The notes under the pieces: model-generated | The model's input: the letters and a program-made list of their open reading frames with translations, nothing else | The model's database searches: none | Told to the model about the DNA's origin: nothing | Assembly: GCA_902362595.1 (NCBI GenBank) | Contig: CABIXF010000006.1 | Coordinates: 40,090-104,089, forward strand | DNA from: Bacteroidaceae bacterium | Lineage (GTDB): Bacteria > Bacteroidota > Bacteroidia > Bacteroidales > Bacteroidaceae | DNA length: 64,000 nt | Reading direction: 5' to 3' | In this document: piece after piece, positions 43,687 to 52,581 of the stretch | Layout: every line of letters begins with the position of its first letter | Numbering within the stretch: the stretch's first letter is position 1 | Program-made: the position numbers and the translations under genes

Positions 43687-46536
43687 TTATCCCTCCTTTG
43701 ATTCAGATGTACCCTCTTGATCCTGTTTTTTCTGGTATTCACTGGGCGTGAGGCCGTACTCTTCCTTGAAGCAGGCGGTGAAATATTTTCGGTTGTAATA
43801 GCCGAGGGCCAAGGCCACTTCGTTTACCGTGGTATGACTGTCTTTCAGCATCCGGCAGGCATGCTGCATCTTGACGCGGCGGATGTATTCCAACGGTGTC
43901 AGTCCGGTGATGGCCTTCAACTTGCGGGTCAGGGTGGAGCGTGACATGTTGACTTTTTCGGCCAGGTGCTGCACGTCGAAATCCGGTTCGCTTAGATTGT
44001 CTTCTACCGCTTTCAGAATATTATCCAGGAGCATCTTGTCCAGCTGGGCAAATTCCAGGTCGGAAGTCTTGATTGCCGCATGTGTCTGTGGTTTTTCATC
44101 CAAATAGGAACGCATTTTCATCAGTTCTGTGCTGTCGGCATACAGTTCCTCATTTTTTTGTTTCATCCGGCGGAGGTAAAAGTAAATACCAGTAAAAATT
44201 CCGGCAGACAGAAGTACTACATAAAAGGTGATGGCCCATCCTGTCTGGTAGAAGGCAGGCAGTCGTTCTATTCGTATTTGAGTAATCTTTTCGCTCCATA
44301 CTCCATAGCCGTCGGTTGCTTTCACTTCAAACAAATACTTTCCTTTTGGTAGATGTTTGTAGCTGGCAACATGTTGTCCGGTAGCTGTGTAACTCCATTT
44401 TTTGTCTAGTCCAATCATACGGTAGGCATATCGAATTTTGGCCGCATTCAAGTAGTCGAGTGAGGAAAAATGGATTTCCAGATTATACTCATCCGGTTGA
44501 AGAGTCAGTGTCTGCTCTTTGCCCTTTCTTGGTTTGTCCATAACATATATGCCGGTTATGAATGTAGGGATATTTTGACTGGGTTGGTCAAGTCGTGAAG
44601 AAGGAGTGACAGCACAAATACCTGGAATTCCTCCAAAATAAATCCGTCCGTCATGCCCTTTGCAGATGGCTGTAGGAATGAAGCGGTGGAGCAACATGGA
44701 ATTGTCGGTGGTGAGATAGGTGGAATACGAATGGTTCCGGGGATTGTATTCTATCAGTTTTTGGTTGGTGTCAATCCAAAGATGTCCGTAGACATCAAAT
44801 TCCAGCTGATTGACGATGTTTCCGCTCAGACCACACAAAACCGTATGATCTGTCAGTTGCCATGTGTTGAGGTCGAGTGCGTAGACTCCTCCTTCTTGGG
44901 TACCGATCCAGATACAGCAATCTTCCTGAATGCTCAAGCAAGTCACAGAGAGCGGTGAAGACACTTTCTGGCATGCTTCTTTCTTGGGCTTCAGGTAGAG
45001 ACCTTTTTGAGTACCTATCCACAAATTGCCTTGTTTGTCTTCTTTCAGGGCATTTACCTGTCCCAGAGTGTCGCAGATGATATTCCATTGATTGTCTGGT
45101 AAGGAGAAGGCATAGAGTCCGGAGTTTGTTCCCGTCCATAACATGCCATTCTGGTCTTCGTAAGTGAGTGTGAAATATTGTCCGGATTGGGCTGAAGGCA
45201 GACTCAGGCTACGTACATGCTTTATCTGCATGTGCTCCCGGCTAAATTCATAAATAAGGTTGTGAGCTTCGGGGACAACCCATACATTTCCTTCTTTTCG
45301 GGATTCGGACATTTGTTTGATTGCATCAAGCGAGAGTGAGCCCAATGAAGGGAAATCAAAGTGTAGACTGACTTCTTGGCGACTTAGGTCATAAAGTCCG
45401 AGGCCGGTTCGTTCTTGAGATATCCACATTTTGCCTTCTCCGGCGTCACTCAAGGCCATGATAGCCGGTTGGAAACGAATGCGTTGTTGCAGTGCCGGAA
45501 GAGAAAATTCCTCTGGTGCATCTTCCGTGAAATGTACAATAAAGCTTTTTCCATCGAAAGAGGCAACCCATAGTGACCCGTTTTTGTCTTTATAGATTTC
45601 ATTCAGCATGCTTCCATAGCTTGCCGGAAGTCGGAAATCGGTCTGACGCAGCTGACGGCAGGTCTCGTCGTAGCGCATGGCAATCAAAGAGCTTCTGGTT
45701 GTCATCCAAAGGGTACCCTTGTGTTCATCTTGTGCCAGATAAAGGATATTTCCTTCTTTTTCTCCTATCGGGTTTACGGGAAGAGGAGAATAGGTATAGA
45801 TTGAGTCTTTGGGGGCAGAGGGATTAAAAAGTAGGACTCCTTTTGATTGCGTGCCTACCCAGAAGTAGTTGTGTGTCCGGTCCTGGAGAATAGTGGTGAG
45901 GTCTCTGCTGACTGGAGGCTCAGCATATTGTTTGAAGGTATCCAGTTTTTTGTCATAACAATAAATACCTCCTTTTCCGATGGTTATCAGAATCTGTTTC
46001 TGTCGGCTTTCACAGAATCCAGCCATCCAAGAAGGCTTTCCCTTTATATCGTATAGAAGATAGGTTTTGATACGTTTTCCGGAAGTATCGTATTTTATCA
46101 GTTTATTTCCTGTGGCAATCCACATATATCCGTCGGAGGTTTTTTGCATAAAGTAGATAAAACTTCTTTGCAACGTTTGCGAATCGAGTGGAATGACTTT
46201 TCCATTTGTTTTGTCCAGAATATAAGCTCCTTGGTCTGTACCAAACCAGATTCTTCCTTTGTTGTCTTCCGCAATCGATTGGATGGTGTTGTTGCGCAGC
46301 AGTCCCGGCGTATGAATGTCGGAGCGGATGACATCCACCTGATAGCCGTCGTCTCGGCAAAGGCCATTGACTGTGCCGTACCACATCATTCCTTCGCTGT
46401 CTTGAAAAATGCGGTGTATGGCACTGACCGGTAGTTGAGGAAGGGAAGGGATAGGCGTCAGCCGGATGCTTTGTACGGCTTGCAAGGCGGTGAAACAGAA
46501 CCACCAGAAAATTGATAAGACAAACGAATTTTTCAT
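43687..46536 (-). CDS. Membrane-spanning propeller-AraC regulator (SusR-like)
   Basis: A 949-residue sensor-regulator. A signal/anchor segment precedes about 14 two-component-type propeller repeats (WYGTVNGLCRDDG, IWFGTDQGAYILD, LWTGTNSGLYAF), then a Y_Y_Y domain (KIRYAYRMIGLDKKWSYT), one transmembrane helix (AITFYVVLLSAGIFTGIYFYL) and a cytoplasmic AraC-type HTH (DVQHLAEKVNMSRSTLTRKLKAITG, VNEVALALGYYNRKYFTACF). The histidine kinase and receiver domains of hybrid two-component systems are absent, as in SusR. It should sense a periplasmic sugar and switch on the GH31 gene directly downstream. Confidence 0.92.
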   Translation of the reverse strand: MKNSFVLSIFWWFCFTALQAVQSIRLTPIPSLPQLPVSAIHRIFQDSEGMMWYGTVNGLCRDDGYQVDVIRSDIHTPGLLRNNTIQSIAEDNKGRIWFGTDQGAYILDKTNGKVIPLDSQTLQRSFIYFMQKTSDGYMWIATGNKLIKYDTSGKRIKTYLLYDIKGKPSWMAGFCESRQKQILITIGKGGIYCYDKKLDTFKQYAEPPVSRDLTTILQDRTHNYFWVGTQSKGVLLFNPSAPKDSIYTYSPLPVNPIGEKEGNILYLAQDEHKGTLWMTTRSSLIAMRYDETCRQLRQTDFRLPASYGSMLNEIYKDKNGSLWVASFDGKSFIVHFTEDAPEEFSLPALQQRIRFQPAIMALSDAGEGKMWISQERTGLGLYDLSRQEVSLHFDFPSLGSLSLDAIKQMSESRKEGNVWVVPEAHNLIYEFSREHMQIKHVRSLSLPSAQSGQYFTLTYEDQNGMLWTGTNSGLYAFSLPDNQWNIICDTLGQVNALKEDKQGNLWIGTQKGLYLKPKKEACQKVSSPLSVTCLSIQEDCCIWIGTQEGGVYALDLNTWQLTDHTVLCGLSGNIVNQLEFDVYGHLWIDTNQKLIEYNPRNHSYSTYLTTDNSMLLHRFIPTAICKGHDGRIYFGGIPGICAVTPSSRLDQPSQNIPTFITGIYVMDKPRKGKEQTLTLQPDEYNLEIHFSSLDYLNAAKIRYAYRMIGLDKKWSYTATGQHVASYKHLPKGKYLFEVKATDGYGVWSEKITQIRIERLPAFYQTGWAITFYVVLLSAGIFTGIYFYLRRMKQKNEELYADSTELMKMRSYLDEKPQTHAAIKTSDLEFAQLDKMLLDNILKAVEDNLSEPDFDVQHLAEKVNMSRSTLTRKLKAITGLTPLEYIRRVKMQHACRMLKDSHTTVNEVALALGYYNRKYFTACFKEEYGLTPSEYQKKQDQEGTSESKEG

Positions 46537-46553
46537 GTTTTTTCAGGGCTAAA

Positions 46554-46659
46554 AAACGTAAAGGCGTTTGGACTGAAACGCTTAGACGTTTTGCTTAAAA
46601 CGCCTTTACATTTTGATCAAAACGCTTAGGCGTTTTACTTGAAACGCTTAGGCGTTTTT
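46554..46659. repeat. Five-copy palindromic array with a 22-bp period
   Basis: Five copies of a 16-bp near-palindrome, consensus AAACGCTTAGGCGTTT, start at 46554, 46576, 46598, 46620 and 46642, exactly 22 bases apart. Copies 4 and 5 are AAACGCTTAGGCGTTT; copy 1 is AAACGTAAAGGCGTTT, copy 2 AAACGCTTAGACGTTT and copy 3 AAACGCCTTTACATTT. The gaps are 6 bases. The array lies just upstream of the propeller-AraC regulator and after the other AraC gene. A two-helical-turn spacing on one DNA face suggests cooperative binding sites. Confidence 0.9.
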
Positions 46660-46715
46660 TTCTAATCTTCAAAAGTCTTCTTTTCTCTTCAGAAAGTCTG
46701 CTTAAAGTATCATTT

Positions 46716-47561
46716 TTATCCGTTGTTCCGGTATTCTAGCGGACTCATTCCCACATAGCGTTTAAAATATTTCCCGAAAAAGGAAACATTGGCAAAGTTC
46801 AGGGAGTCGGAAATGTTCTGGATGGAAAGCTGTGAAGATTTCAATTGTGATTTTGCATCCATGATAACCATAGACGAGATGATGTCGACACAAGTTTTTC
46901 CGGTGATTTGTTTCACTGTGGTACACAGATGGGCGTGAGTGATGTTCAGTTTTTCTGCATACCAGGCTACGTTGCGTGTCTGACTGTAGTGTTGCATGAC
47001 CAGCTGAGTGAAATTGCGACAAATCAGTTCACTTTTTGACAAAGAATGAACTTCATCAGTTTTATTTCGGTAAAGGATGGAGATACCCTTATGGATGTCG
47101 GCATACAAATTGGAAGCCATTTCCTGTCTGATTTTCTCTGGAAAGAATTCGTACATTTTTATCAGCAGCTGTAGGTAGGCTTCCATCATTTTCGTACCTT
47201 CCGGCCTCAGATTGATGACAGGACGGCCGAGGGTAAGATACATAGAATCGAGAAAAGCATGCGACTGAAGGTTGTGTTCCATGTATTGGGATGAAAATCC
47301 TAGAAAGTAGATGTTCAGGTCGCCTTCAATGCTATGTATCTGAAAAATACTTCCAGGAGTAAGGGTGATGAGATTATTGGCTTCTACTTTTATTTTGTTG
47401 AGATTTACCGACGCCTCCACTTCGCCAGAAGTACACAGCACAAAAATTTCACATTTCAGTCGTACCGGATAATTGGTGTATAGTCCTAGCAGTTCCTTGC
47501 TGATACCAGTACCTGCCAGCCATTCCTCCGGCAAATCTATTTTAGGAAGTTCTTTTTCCAT
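46716..47561 (-). CDS. AraC family regulator linked to the beta-barrel receptor
   Basis: 281 residues: an N-terminal cupin-like sensing domain (LKCEIFVLCTSGEVEASVNLNKIKV) and a C-terminal HTH pair (VAWYAEKLNITHAHLCTTVKQITGKT, then IQNISDSLNFANVSFFGKYFKRYVGMSPLEYR). The gene follows the receptor gene by 40 bases on the same strand; a TATCTTTG box at 47578-47585 suggests it can also be transcribed alone. It may control the receptor, the divergent lipoprotein operon, or the palindromic array downstream of it; none is proven. Confidence 0.85.
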   Translation of the reverse strand: MEKELPKIDLPEEWLAGTGISKELLGLYTNYPVRLKCEIFVLCTSGEVEASVNLNKIKVEANNLITLTPGSIFQIHSIEGDLNIYFLGFSSQYMEHNLQSHAFLDSMYLTLGRPVINLRPEGTKMMEAYLQLLIKMYEFFPEKIRQEMASNLYADIHKGISILYRNKTDEVHSLSKSELICRNFTQLVMQHYSQTRNVAWYAEKLNITHAHLCTTVKQITGKTCVDIISSMVIMDAKSQLKSSQLSIQNISDSLNFANVSFFGKYFKRYVGMSPLEYRNNG

Positions 47562-47601
47562 CGAATCTTATTTTTCGCAAAGATAAGAAATTCGCCGTAA
47601 A

Positions 47602-50070
47602 TTACTGCATTTGTCCACCTGTCTTGTTTTCCCCTCCTGCTTTTATATCGTCGTTTGTAATGCTTCTCTGCGTTTTCTTTACTTGTGTCTTCAGTTCACC
47701 GAATCGCCAGCTGATACTGATTCCGTATCTTCTTGAAGGATAGCGGCTTTCCGACCAGGAACGGAAGGTGTCTGTAATTGTCTCGTTGTTGTATGAAGTA
47801 TATTTCTGCAAAAAACTGCTGGCATAGAGTGAGATGTTGAGGCGCTTTTCTTTCAGGAAAGAGCGGCTCAGGTTGATTCCGTAATAGTAAAAGGACGATC
47901 CTTTTCCTTGCAAAGAAATGTTGGGTGTGCTCCCTCCTCCGTAGAGGCTAAGGCGGAGTTCCCATGGAATGGTTTGCTGTACGTTGGCAAACAAGTTGCC
48001 GTTGAATCCGTTATTGCTGGCATTGAGTGCTTGACTTTGGTAGTCAGCGTAGCTTCCGCTTGCGTTGACCGAAATACGGGTAGTGCTTCCTGGATTCCAG
48101 TTCATCCACAAGGAAAGGCGGGTCTGCTGACTTTTCCCTACATTCCCATACGTGTTTTCCTGTACTCCATTGTTCATGAAAGAGTAGGCTTCGATGCCAT
48201 TGTTGGTGAAGGTATAAGTGAGATTGGCGTTCAGGTTAAATTTGGCACTGAAACGGTTGTATGTCAGTCCGAGTATATGAGCTTTTTCCGTATCCAGGTC
48301 CGGATTTCCGTAGCTTACGGAAGTGGGGTTACTGGTATCCCGGAAGGGGTTCAGGTACCATATTCCAGGGCGGTTGATGCGCATGTTGTAGTTGGCTCTC
48401 AGGGTAGAAGTTGTTCCTAGCATATAAGAAAGGTTTACCGTAGGAACCACGTCGTCGAATCCCGTGTGAAAGTTGCGTTCGGGCATATAGTCATATTTCA
48501 CATCCATAAAAGTGTGTTCGTAACGTACGCCTGCTTTTGCTCCGAATTTCTTCCATTTCAGTTGATAGTCAGCGTATGCAGCAAGAATCTGTTGTTTCTG
48601 CTGGTATTTACTGGAAAGATTTTCACTGGCTTCCATTTCTCCCTGTGCGTTTTCGATATAGTATTTGCTGTCGCTGTAGTTGTCACGGAATATGTATTTC
48701 ATACCGGCATCTATATAGTGAATGTCGTTCAGTGGATTCACGTAGTCTATTTGTGCAGTATGCTCTGCTGTGTGGGCTTTGTTGTCGAAATATTGGTGAA
48801 GAAGTTCGAAAGGAACATTTTTTATGTCTTCGTAATAGGTATCTGCTTCGTTGTTGTTAGGGGCATTGTTGAACTTATACGACAGTGTGAGGTATTCACC
48901 TTTTTTCCGGAATGAATGCTGGTAGTCTGCGTTGATTCCGATGTTTCCAAATTCGCTGACTGAGTTGTTGGGACTCCGGTAGCTGTATCGTTCATTCCAT
49001 GTATCGTCTTTCATGACGGTTTGTGATTCACTGTGGATATCAAAATTTCCGCCAAATATATTGGCAGAGAATGTAATAAGGTTCAAAGTGTCGATTTCGT
49101 AGCTTCCTTCGATGTTGCCGAACTGGAAATTTCCTTTGTTTTTCGAAAATCCTTCGTTGAGCAGGTGCCGGTAGTCGGAAGAGGTGAAGTCTTCTCGTCC
49201 GCTTTCGGAATAATTTCTCGGCTGGTTCTGATAATTATAGGAATAGTTTCCAGTAACGGTAAATTTCCCGACCTGCACAGTTCCGTATGCATAACCTGAA
49301 ACGCCCATGTTTCCGGCATTGCCTCCCAACGTGACGTTATATCCTTGCATTTTTGCATCGGTCGTGATGATGTTCAGTATACCGCCGATACCTTCTGCGT
49401 CGTATTTGGCTCCTGGCTCAGTGATGACTTCAATGGACTTGACCGAGTTGGCTGGAAGACTTCTCAGCACTTCTTTCGGGTTGTTGCTCATCAGGGTATT
49501 GGGCTTTCCGTTTACATGTACCTTAAAATTACTGGACCCGTTCACTTCAATGTTGTCTTCACCATCTACAGTGACAAGTGGTACTTTTCTTAACATTTCA
49601 AGAGTCGTATTGGTTTTTGAGTCCGGGTCGTCTTCAATGCTGTAGGAGATTTTGTCGATTTCAGCCTTTACGAGAGGTTTTTGTGCCACTACTTCTACTC
49701 CCTTGAGCATTTGAGTGTCGTCGTAGGTATATAATGTGCCCAAATCGGCCACAGGGTTGGCTTCTGTCAGCGTGAAATGACGGATAACTGTTCGTTTGCC
49801 TACAGACGTGATTTGCAGGGTGTAGTTCCCTTTTTGGGGAAGTCTCTCTTGAAATCTTCCTTTTTCATCCGTTACATTCATTTTGACGGGTTTGTTGGGG
49901 GAAGTTTTTAATGTGATGCGGATAGTGGCATAAGGTTCACTTTCGTGAGTAAGTGAATCTGTGAGTATCCCTTTTACTATATAGTGGGAGGATTGGGCTT
50001 GTACGTTGAATACTTGAAAAATCATCAGGATGAGAATGCCTGCCATGCGAATGACTGTCTTGTGTTTCAT
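47602..50070 (-). CDS. TonB-dependent-receptor-like outer membrane beta-barrel protein
   Basis: An 822-residue outer-membrane protein: signal peptide (ending VQA), a carboxypeptidase-D-like domain (IVKGILTDSLTHESEPYATIRI), a plug-like segment (about 125-230, VNGKPNTLMSNNPKEVLRSL) and a long beta-barrel of the OMP_b-brl_3 type. A SusD partner is absent. Members are found throughout Bacteroidetes without assigned substrates. It is divergent from the seven-gene lipoprotein operon, separated by about 330 bases. A TATATTTG box (minus strand) is at 50122-50129. Confidence 0.85.
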   Translation of the reverse strand: MKHKTVIRMAGILILMIFQVFNVQAQSSHYIVKGILTDSLTHESEPYATIRITLKTSPNKPVKMNVTDEKGRFQERLPQKGNYTLQITSVGKRTVIRHFTLTEANPVADLGTLYTYDDTQMLKGVEVVAQKPLVKAEIDKISYSIEDDPDSKTNTTLEMLRKVPLVTVDGEDNIEVNGSSNFKVHVNGKPNTLMSNNPKEVLRSLPANSVKSIEVITEPGAKYDAEGIGGILNIITTDAKMQGYNVTLGGNAGNMGVSGYAYGTVQVGKFTVTGNYSYNYQNQPRNYSESGREDFTSSDYRHLLNEGFSKNKGNFQFGNIEGSYEIDTLNLITFSANIFGGNFDIHSESQTVMKDDTWNERYSYRSPNNSVSEFGNIGINADYQHSFRKKGEYLTLSYKFNNAPNNNEADTYYEDIKNVPFELLHQYFDNKAHTAEHTAQIDYVNPLNDIHYIDAGMKYIFRDNYSDSKYYIENAQGEMEASENLSSKYQQKQQILAAYADYQLKWKKFGAKAGVRYEHTFMDVKYDYMPERNFHTGFDDVVPTVNLSYMLGTTSTLRANYNMRINRPGIWYLNPFRDTSNPTSVSYGNPDLDTEKAHILGLTYNRFSAKFNLNANLTYTFTNNGIEAYSFMNNGVQENTYGNVGKSQQTRLSLWMNWNPGSTTRISVNASGSYADYQSQALNASNNGFNGNLFANVQQTIPWELRLSLYGGGSTPNISLQGKGSSFYYYGINLSRSFLKEKRLNISLYASSFLQKYTSYNNETITDTFRSWSESRYPSRRYGISISWRFGELKTQVKKTQRSITNDDIKAGGENKTGGQMQ

Positions 50071-50343
50071 GATTAAGGTGGCTTGTGTGCTATTAGGTTT
50101 AAATTGTGAAGATTAACTTTTCAAATATACGAAAAAAATGAAATAACCGGTGTTTGAGGGATAAAAATTGAATTAAATTTCGCTCTGTCTTGCTGTATGT
50201 ATTTGGCGGCCCTTTATTTAAGATTTGAAAAACAGACTATCTAAATCTAAAAAAAAGATTGTTTAAAATGTAGTTATCAGGCATATTTATTCAGTTCCTC
50301 TTTGCTCGTTTTAAAAATCAGACAAAAATAAAATAAATAGACC
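50071..50343. other. Divergent intergenic region between the receptor gene and the lipoprotein operon
   Basis: AT-rich and without a credible gene. It holds the -7 box of the receptor gene near its left end and leads into the operon promoter at its right end. Confidence 0.5.
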
Positions 50344-50374
50344 TTGTGGGAATTTTGAATTTGGTGTTACTTTG
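50344..50374 (+). promoter_or_regulatory. Promoter of the DUF4493/PCMD operon
   Basis: TTG (50344-50346), a 20-base spacer and TTACTTTG (50367-50374), one mismatch from TAnnTTTG. It lies 29 bases before the first ATG. Confidence 0.55.
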
Positions 50375-50402
50375 CACACGAAAAGAAAAATTTTATTATC
50401 AG

Positions 50403-51224
50403 ATGAAAATGAAAAACTATTTGAAGGTATTTTTCTCATTGGCGCTACTTTTCTCTTTAGGAGGTTGCAGCAGTGAGAAAGAACAAGAGAGTGTTTCTGG
50501 ACAAGGCAGCATTATGGTTGATTTGTCGACTAGTCTGTCTTATAAGAGCCGTTCGGTAGACGAAAGTGCTTATCAGAACGTACAGAATTATAAAGTGTCT
50601 CTGTATAAGGGTGACGAAGCCGTTTATACGGATAAACTTTATGGGGAACTGGATGTGGAACAGAAGGTAGACTTCGGAGTGCCTTACACATTGACTGCTT
50701 ACTATGGAGAAGACGTGCCTGCGGGTTATGACAAACTTTATGTGAAGGGAAGTGAAACCTTTACGGTTTCTCAGGGAGATAGAAAGACCGTTTCTATCAC
50801 TTGCAAACCTGCCAATGCAAAAATGAAGCTTGTTTACAAAGGAAATGATGACAGCGATCAGTTTGAAGATTATTTTAAAGACTGTACTGTTTCTATCAAA
50901 ACTGACTACATGAGCGATGCATGGACAATGAACAAATCAAATGAAGGTCAGGAACTTTATCTGAAGACCGGTGACGAAGGTGTGAAAGCCACTTTGTCGT
51001 TTGCTTTGACAGATAAAAATGGTTCTCCTGTGACAGTGAGTGGATTTGAAAGCAGCAAAGAAATCGACTTGAAGCCGTGTTATTCTTATACATTGACCAT
51101 TAAACCTAATCAAACGGAGATTGCTGGAGGTAAGTTTGGCCTGACGGTAACGGTAGATGACGGTGTGACAGAAGAAGATGTAACAGTGGAAATCCCTGGC
51201 GAATATATTCCAACTTCAAAATAA
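50403..51224 (+). CDS. DUF4493-type lipoprotein (operon gene 1)
   Basis: A 273-residue lipoprotein with lipobox LGGC after MKMKNYLKVFFSLALLFSLGGC. The mature part is beta-rich and of the DUF4493 type: a short strand GSIMVDLSTSLSYKSRS, then a module ending in YTLTAYYGED and a C-terminal strand pattern (TLTIKPNQTEIAGG). No catalytic motif is seen. ATG 50403 is chosen over 50346. It is the first of seven closely packed genes. Confidence 0.8.
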   Translation: MKMKNYLKVFFSLALLFSLGGCSSEKEQESVSGQGSIMVDLSTSLSYKSRSVDESAYQNVQNYKVSLYKGDEAVYTDKLYGELDVEQKVDFGVPYTLTAYYGEDVPAGYDKLYVKGSETFTVSQGDRKTVSITCKPANAKMKLVYKGNDDSDQFEDYFKDCTVSIKTDYMSDAWTMNKSNEGQELYLKTGDEGVKATLSFALTDKNGSPVTVSGFESSKEIDLKPCYSYTLTIKPNQTEIAGGKFGLTVTVDDGVTEEDVTVEIPGEYIPTSK

Positions 51225-51236
51225 AAGACGAAAAAT

Positions 51237-52577
51237 ATGAAAAGATATAAAGGTTTAATTTGGCTTTTAGGCCTTATGATAGGATTTTCATCTTGTGAGA
51301 TGCGCGATGAAATCTTAGGAAAGAATGAATTAGGCGAGAACGCCGGTACACTGGAACTTAATTTGACTTCAGTATACAATGGAGTAGAAATGAGTCGTGC
51401 CGGTGAAGTGGTAGATAACGGTACTACTACGGGTAATTTCAATGAGGAAGATATCAATGTAGACGGTTATACACTGGTCGTTACGAATACAGATACGCAG
51501 GAAGAAGTGGCAAAAGGTCTTGTCAGTGAATTGAAAAATGCAGATGGCAAGGTGTTGATTCCATTGAATGAAGGTAACTATTCTGTAAAAGCTTATAATT
51601 ATGACGGTGCAAACGTGAGCGTTTCAGAACGTCCATATTTTAAAGGTGAACAGACTTTTTCTGTAAAGAAAGGTATTTCTACCAATGTAGGACTGAACTG
51701 CAAATTGTCTTGCATTGAAATGGAATTGGGTGTGACTGCTTCTTTCTTGGAAGCTTTCAAAGATGACTATTCAATTACTGTAGACAATGGAGACAATGCC
51801 AATCAGATTTTCAATAAAGATAATCTTGGTAAGAAATATTATTTCCAGACTCCGAGCCAGAAAAATAGTCTGAATGTGTCAGTAAAAGCTACTTCAACGG
51901 AAGGTAATTTTATTGAATTGGTAGCTACAGTACAGAAACCGGCTGATGCAGAAGGTGGTATTGCCAACTTGGCAGATGGAGATTCTTTTGTAATCAATCT
52001 GACTGACGAAGGTTCTACTGATTCTTATCTTTCTATTGGCTTGACTGTAGACCTGACATTTACAGAAGTTGGAGAAACAATTGAAATTCCGGTAGAAAAT
52101 ATTACTTACGACGGACCGAGTGTACCGGGTGGTGAAACTGATCCGGAACCGGAAGCCGCTATTACTTTTGAAGGATTGCCTGCTAAGTATACTTGTACAG
52201 CTGGTGATTCTGAAATTGAAGGTTTGCAAGATGTACATATCTCAGCTACAAGAGGAATTAAAAATTTGAATGTAACGATTTCCGGAGAAATTGCGGGGCT
52301 TTTAGGAATGGTTCAATTGCCTGAAACTTTTGATATCTGTAATATGGATGAAGATGTTAAAGAAAAGGTTATTGGTTTACAACTTGTAACAGATGATGAG
52401 TATAACCAATTGCACGCAGGTACTTGTACTGATTTTACTTTTAAATTAGGCTCACTGCTGGTTTTAATTCCAAAAGTTGTTCAATCAGGAGACAGTGTAT
52501 TTAACTTGTCTGTCTCAGATGGAGTAGATACAAAAAGCGGAGATATTACGGTTACAGTAAATCCAAAGGAGGAATAA
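51237..52577 (+). CDS. DUF4493 lipoprotein (operon gene 2)
   Basis: 446 residues, lipobox FSSC. Residues 35-170 have the DUF4493 pattern (GTLELNLTS, YTLVVTNTDTQEEVAKGL, NYSVKAYNYDG, PYFKGEQTFSVKKG). A central DUF4493-like half and a C-terminal domain of about 150 residues (ITFEGLPAKYTCTAGDSEIEG) follow; a related domain occurs in operon gene 6. No enzyme motif. 12 bases separate it from gene 1 and 4 from gene 3. It is probably a surface or outer-membrane lipoprotein. Confidence 0.8.
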   Translation: MKRYKGLIWLLGLMIGFSSCEMRDEILGKNELGENAGTLELNLTSVYNGVEMSRAGEVVDNGTTTGNFNEEDINVDGYTLVVTNTDTQEEVAKGLVSELKNADGKVLIPLNEGNYSVKAYNYDGANVSVSERPYFKGEQTFSVKKGISTNVGLNCKLSCIEMELGVTASFLEAFKDDYSITVDNGDNANQIFNKDNLGKKYYFQTPSQKNSLNVSVKATSTEGNFIELVATVQKPADAEGGIANLADGDSFVINLTDEGSTDSYLSIGLTVDLTFTEVGETIEIPVENITYDGPSVPGGETDPEPEAAITFEGLPAKYTCTAGDSEIEGLQDVHISATRGIKNLNVTISGEIAGLLGMVQLPETFDICNMDEDVKEKVIGLQLVTDDEYNQLHAGTCTDFTFKLGSLLVLIPKVVQSGDSVFNLSVSDGVDTKSGDITVTVNPKEE

Positions 52578-52581
52578 ACTT

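Noticed and set aside
46554..46659. CRISPR array
   Set aside because: Repeats are only 16 bases and the gaps 6 bases, far too short for spacers, and no cas genes are present.
41078..50070. Polysaccharide utilisation locus with SusC/SusD
   Set aside because: GH31 and the sensor are present, but no SusD-like lipoprotein is found, and the receptor at 47602 is of the OMP_b-brl_3 type separated by an AraC gene.
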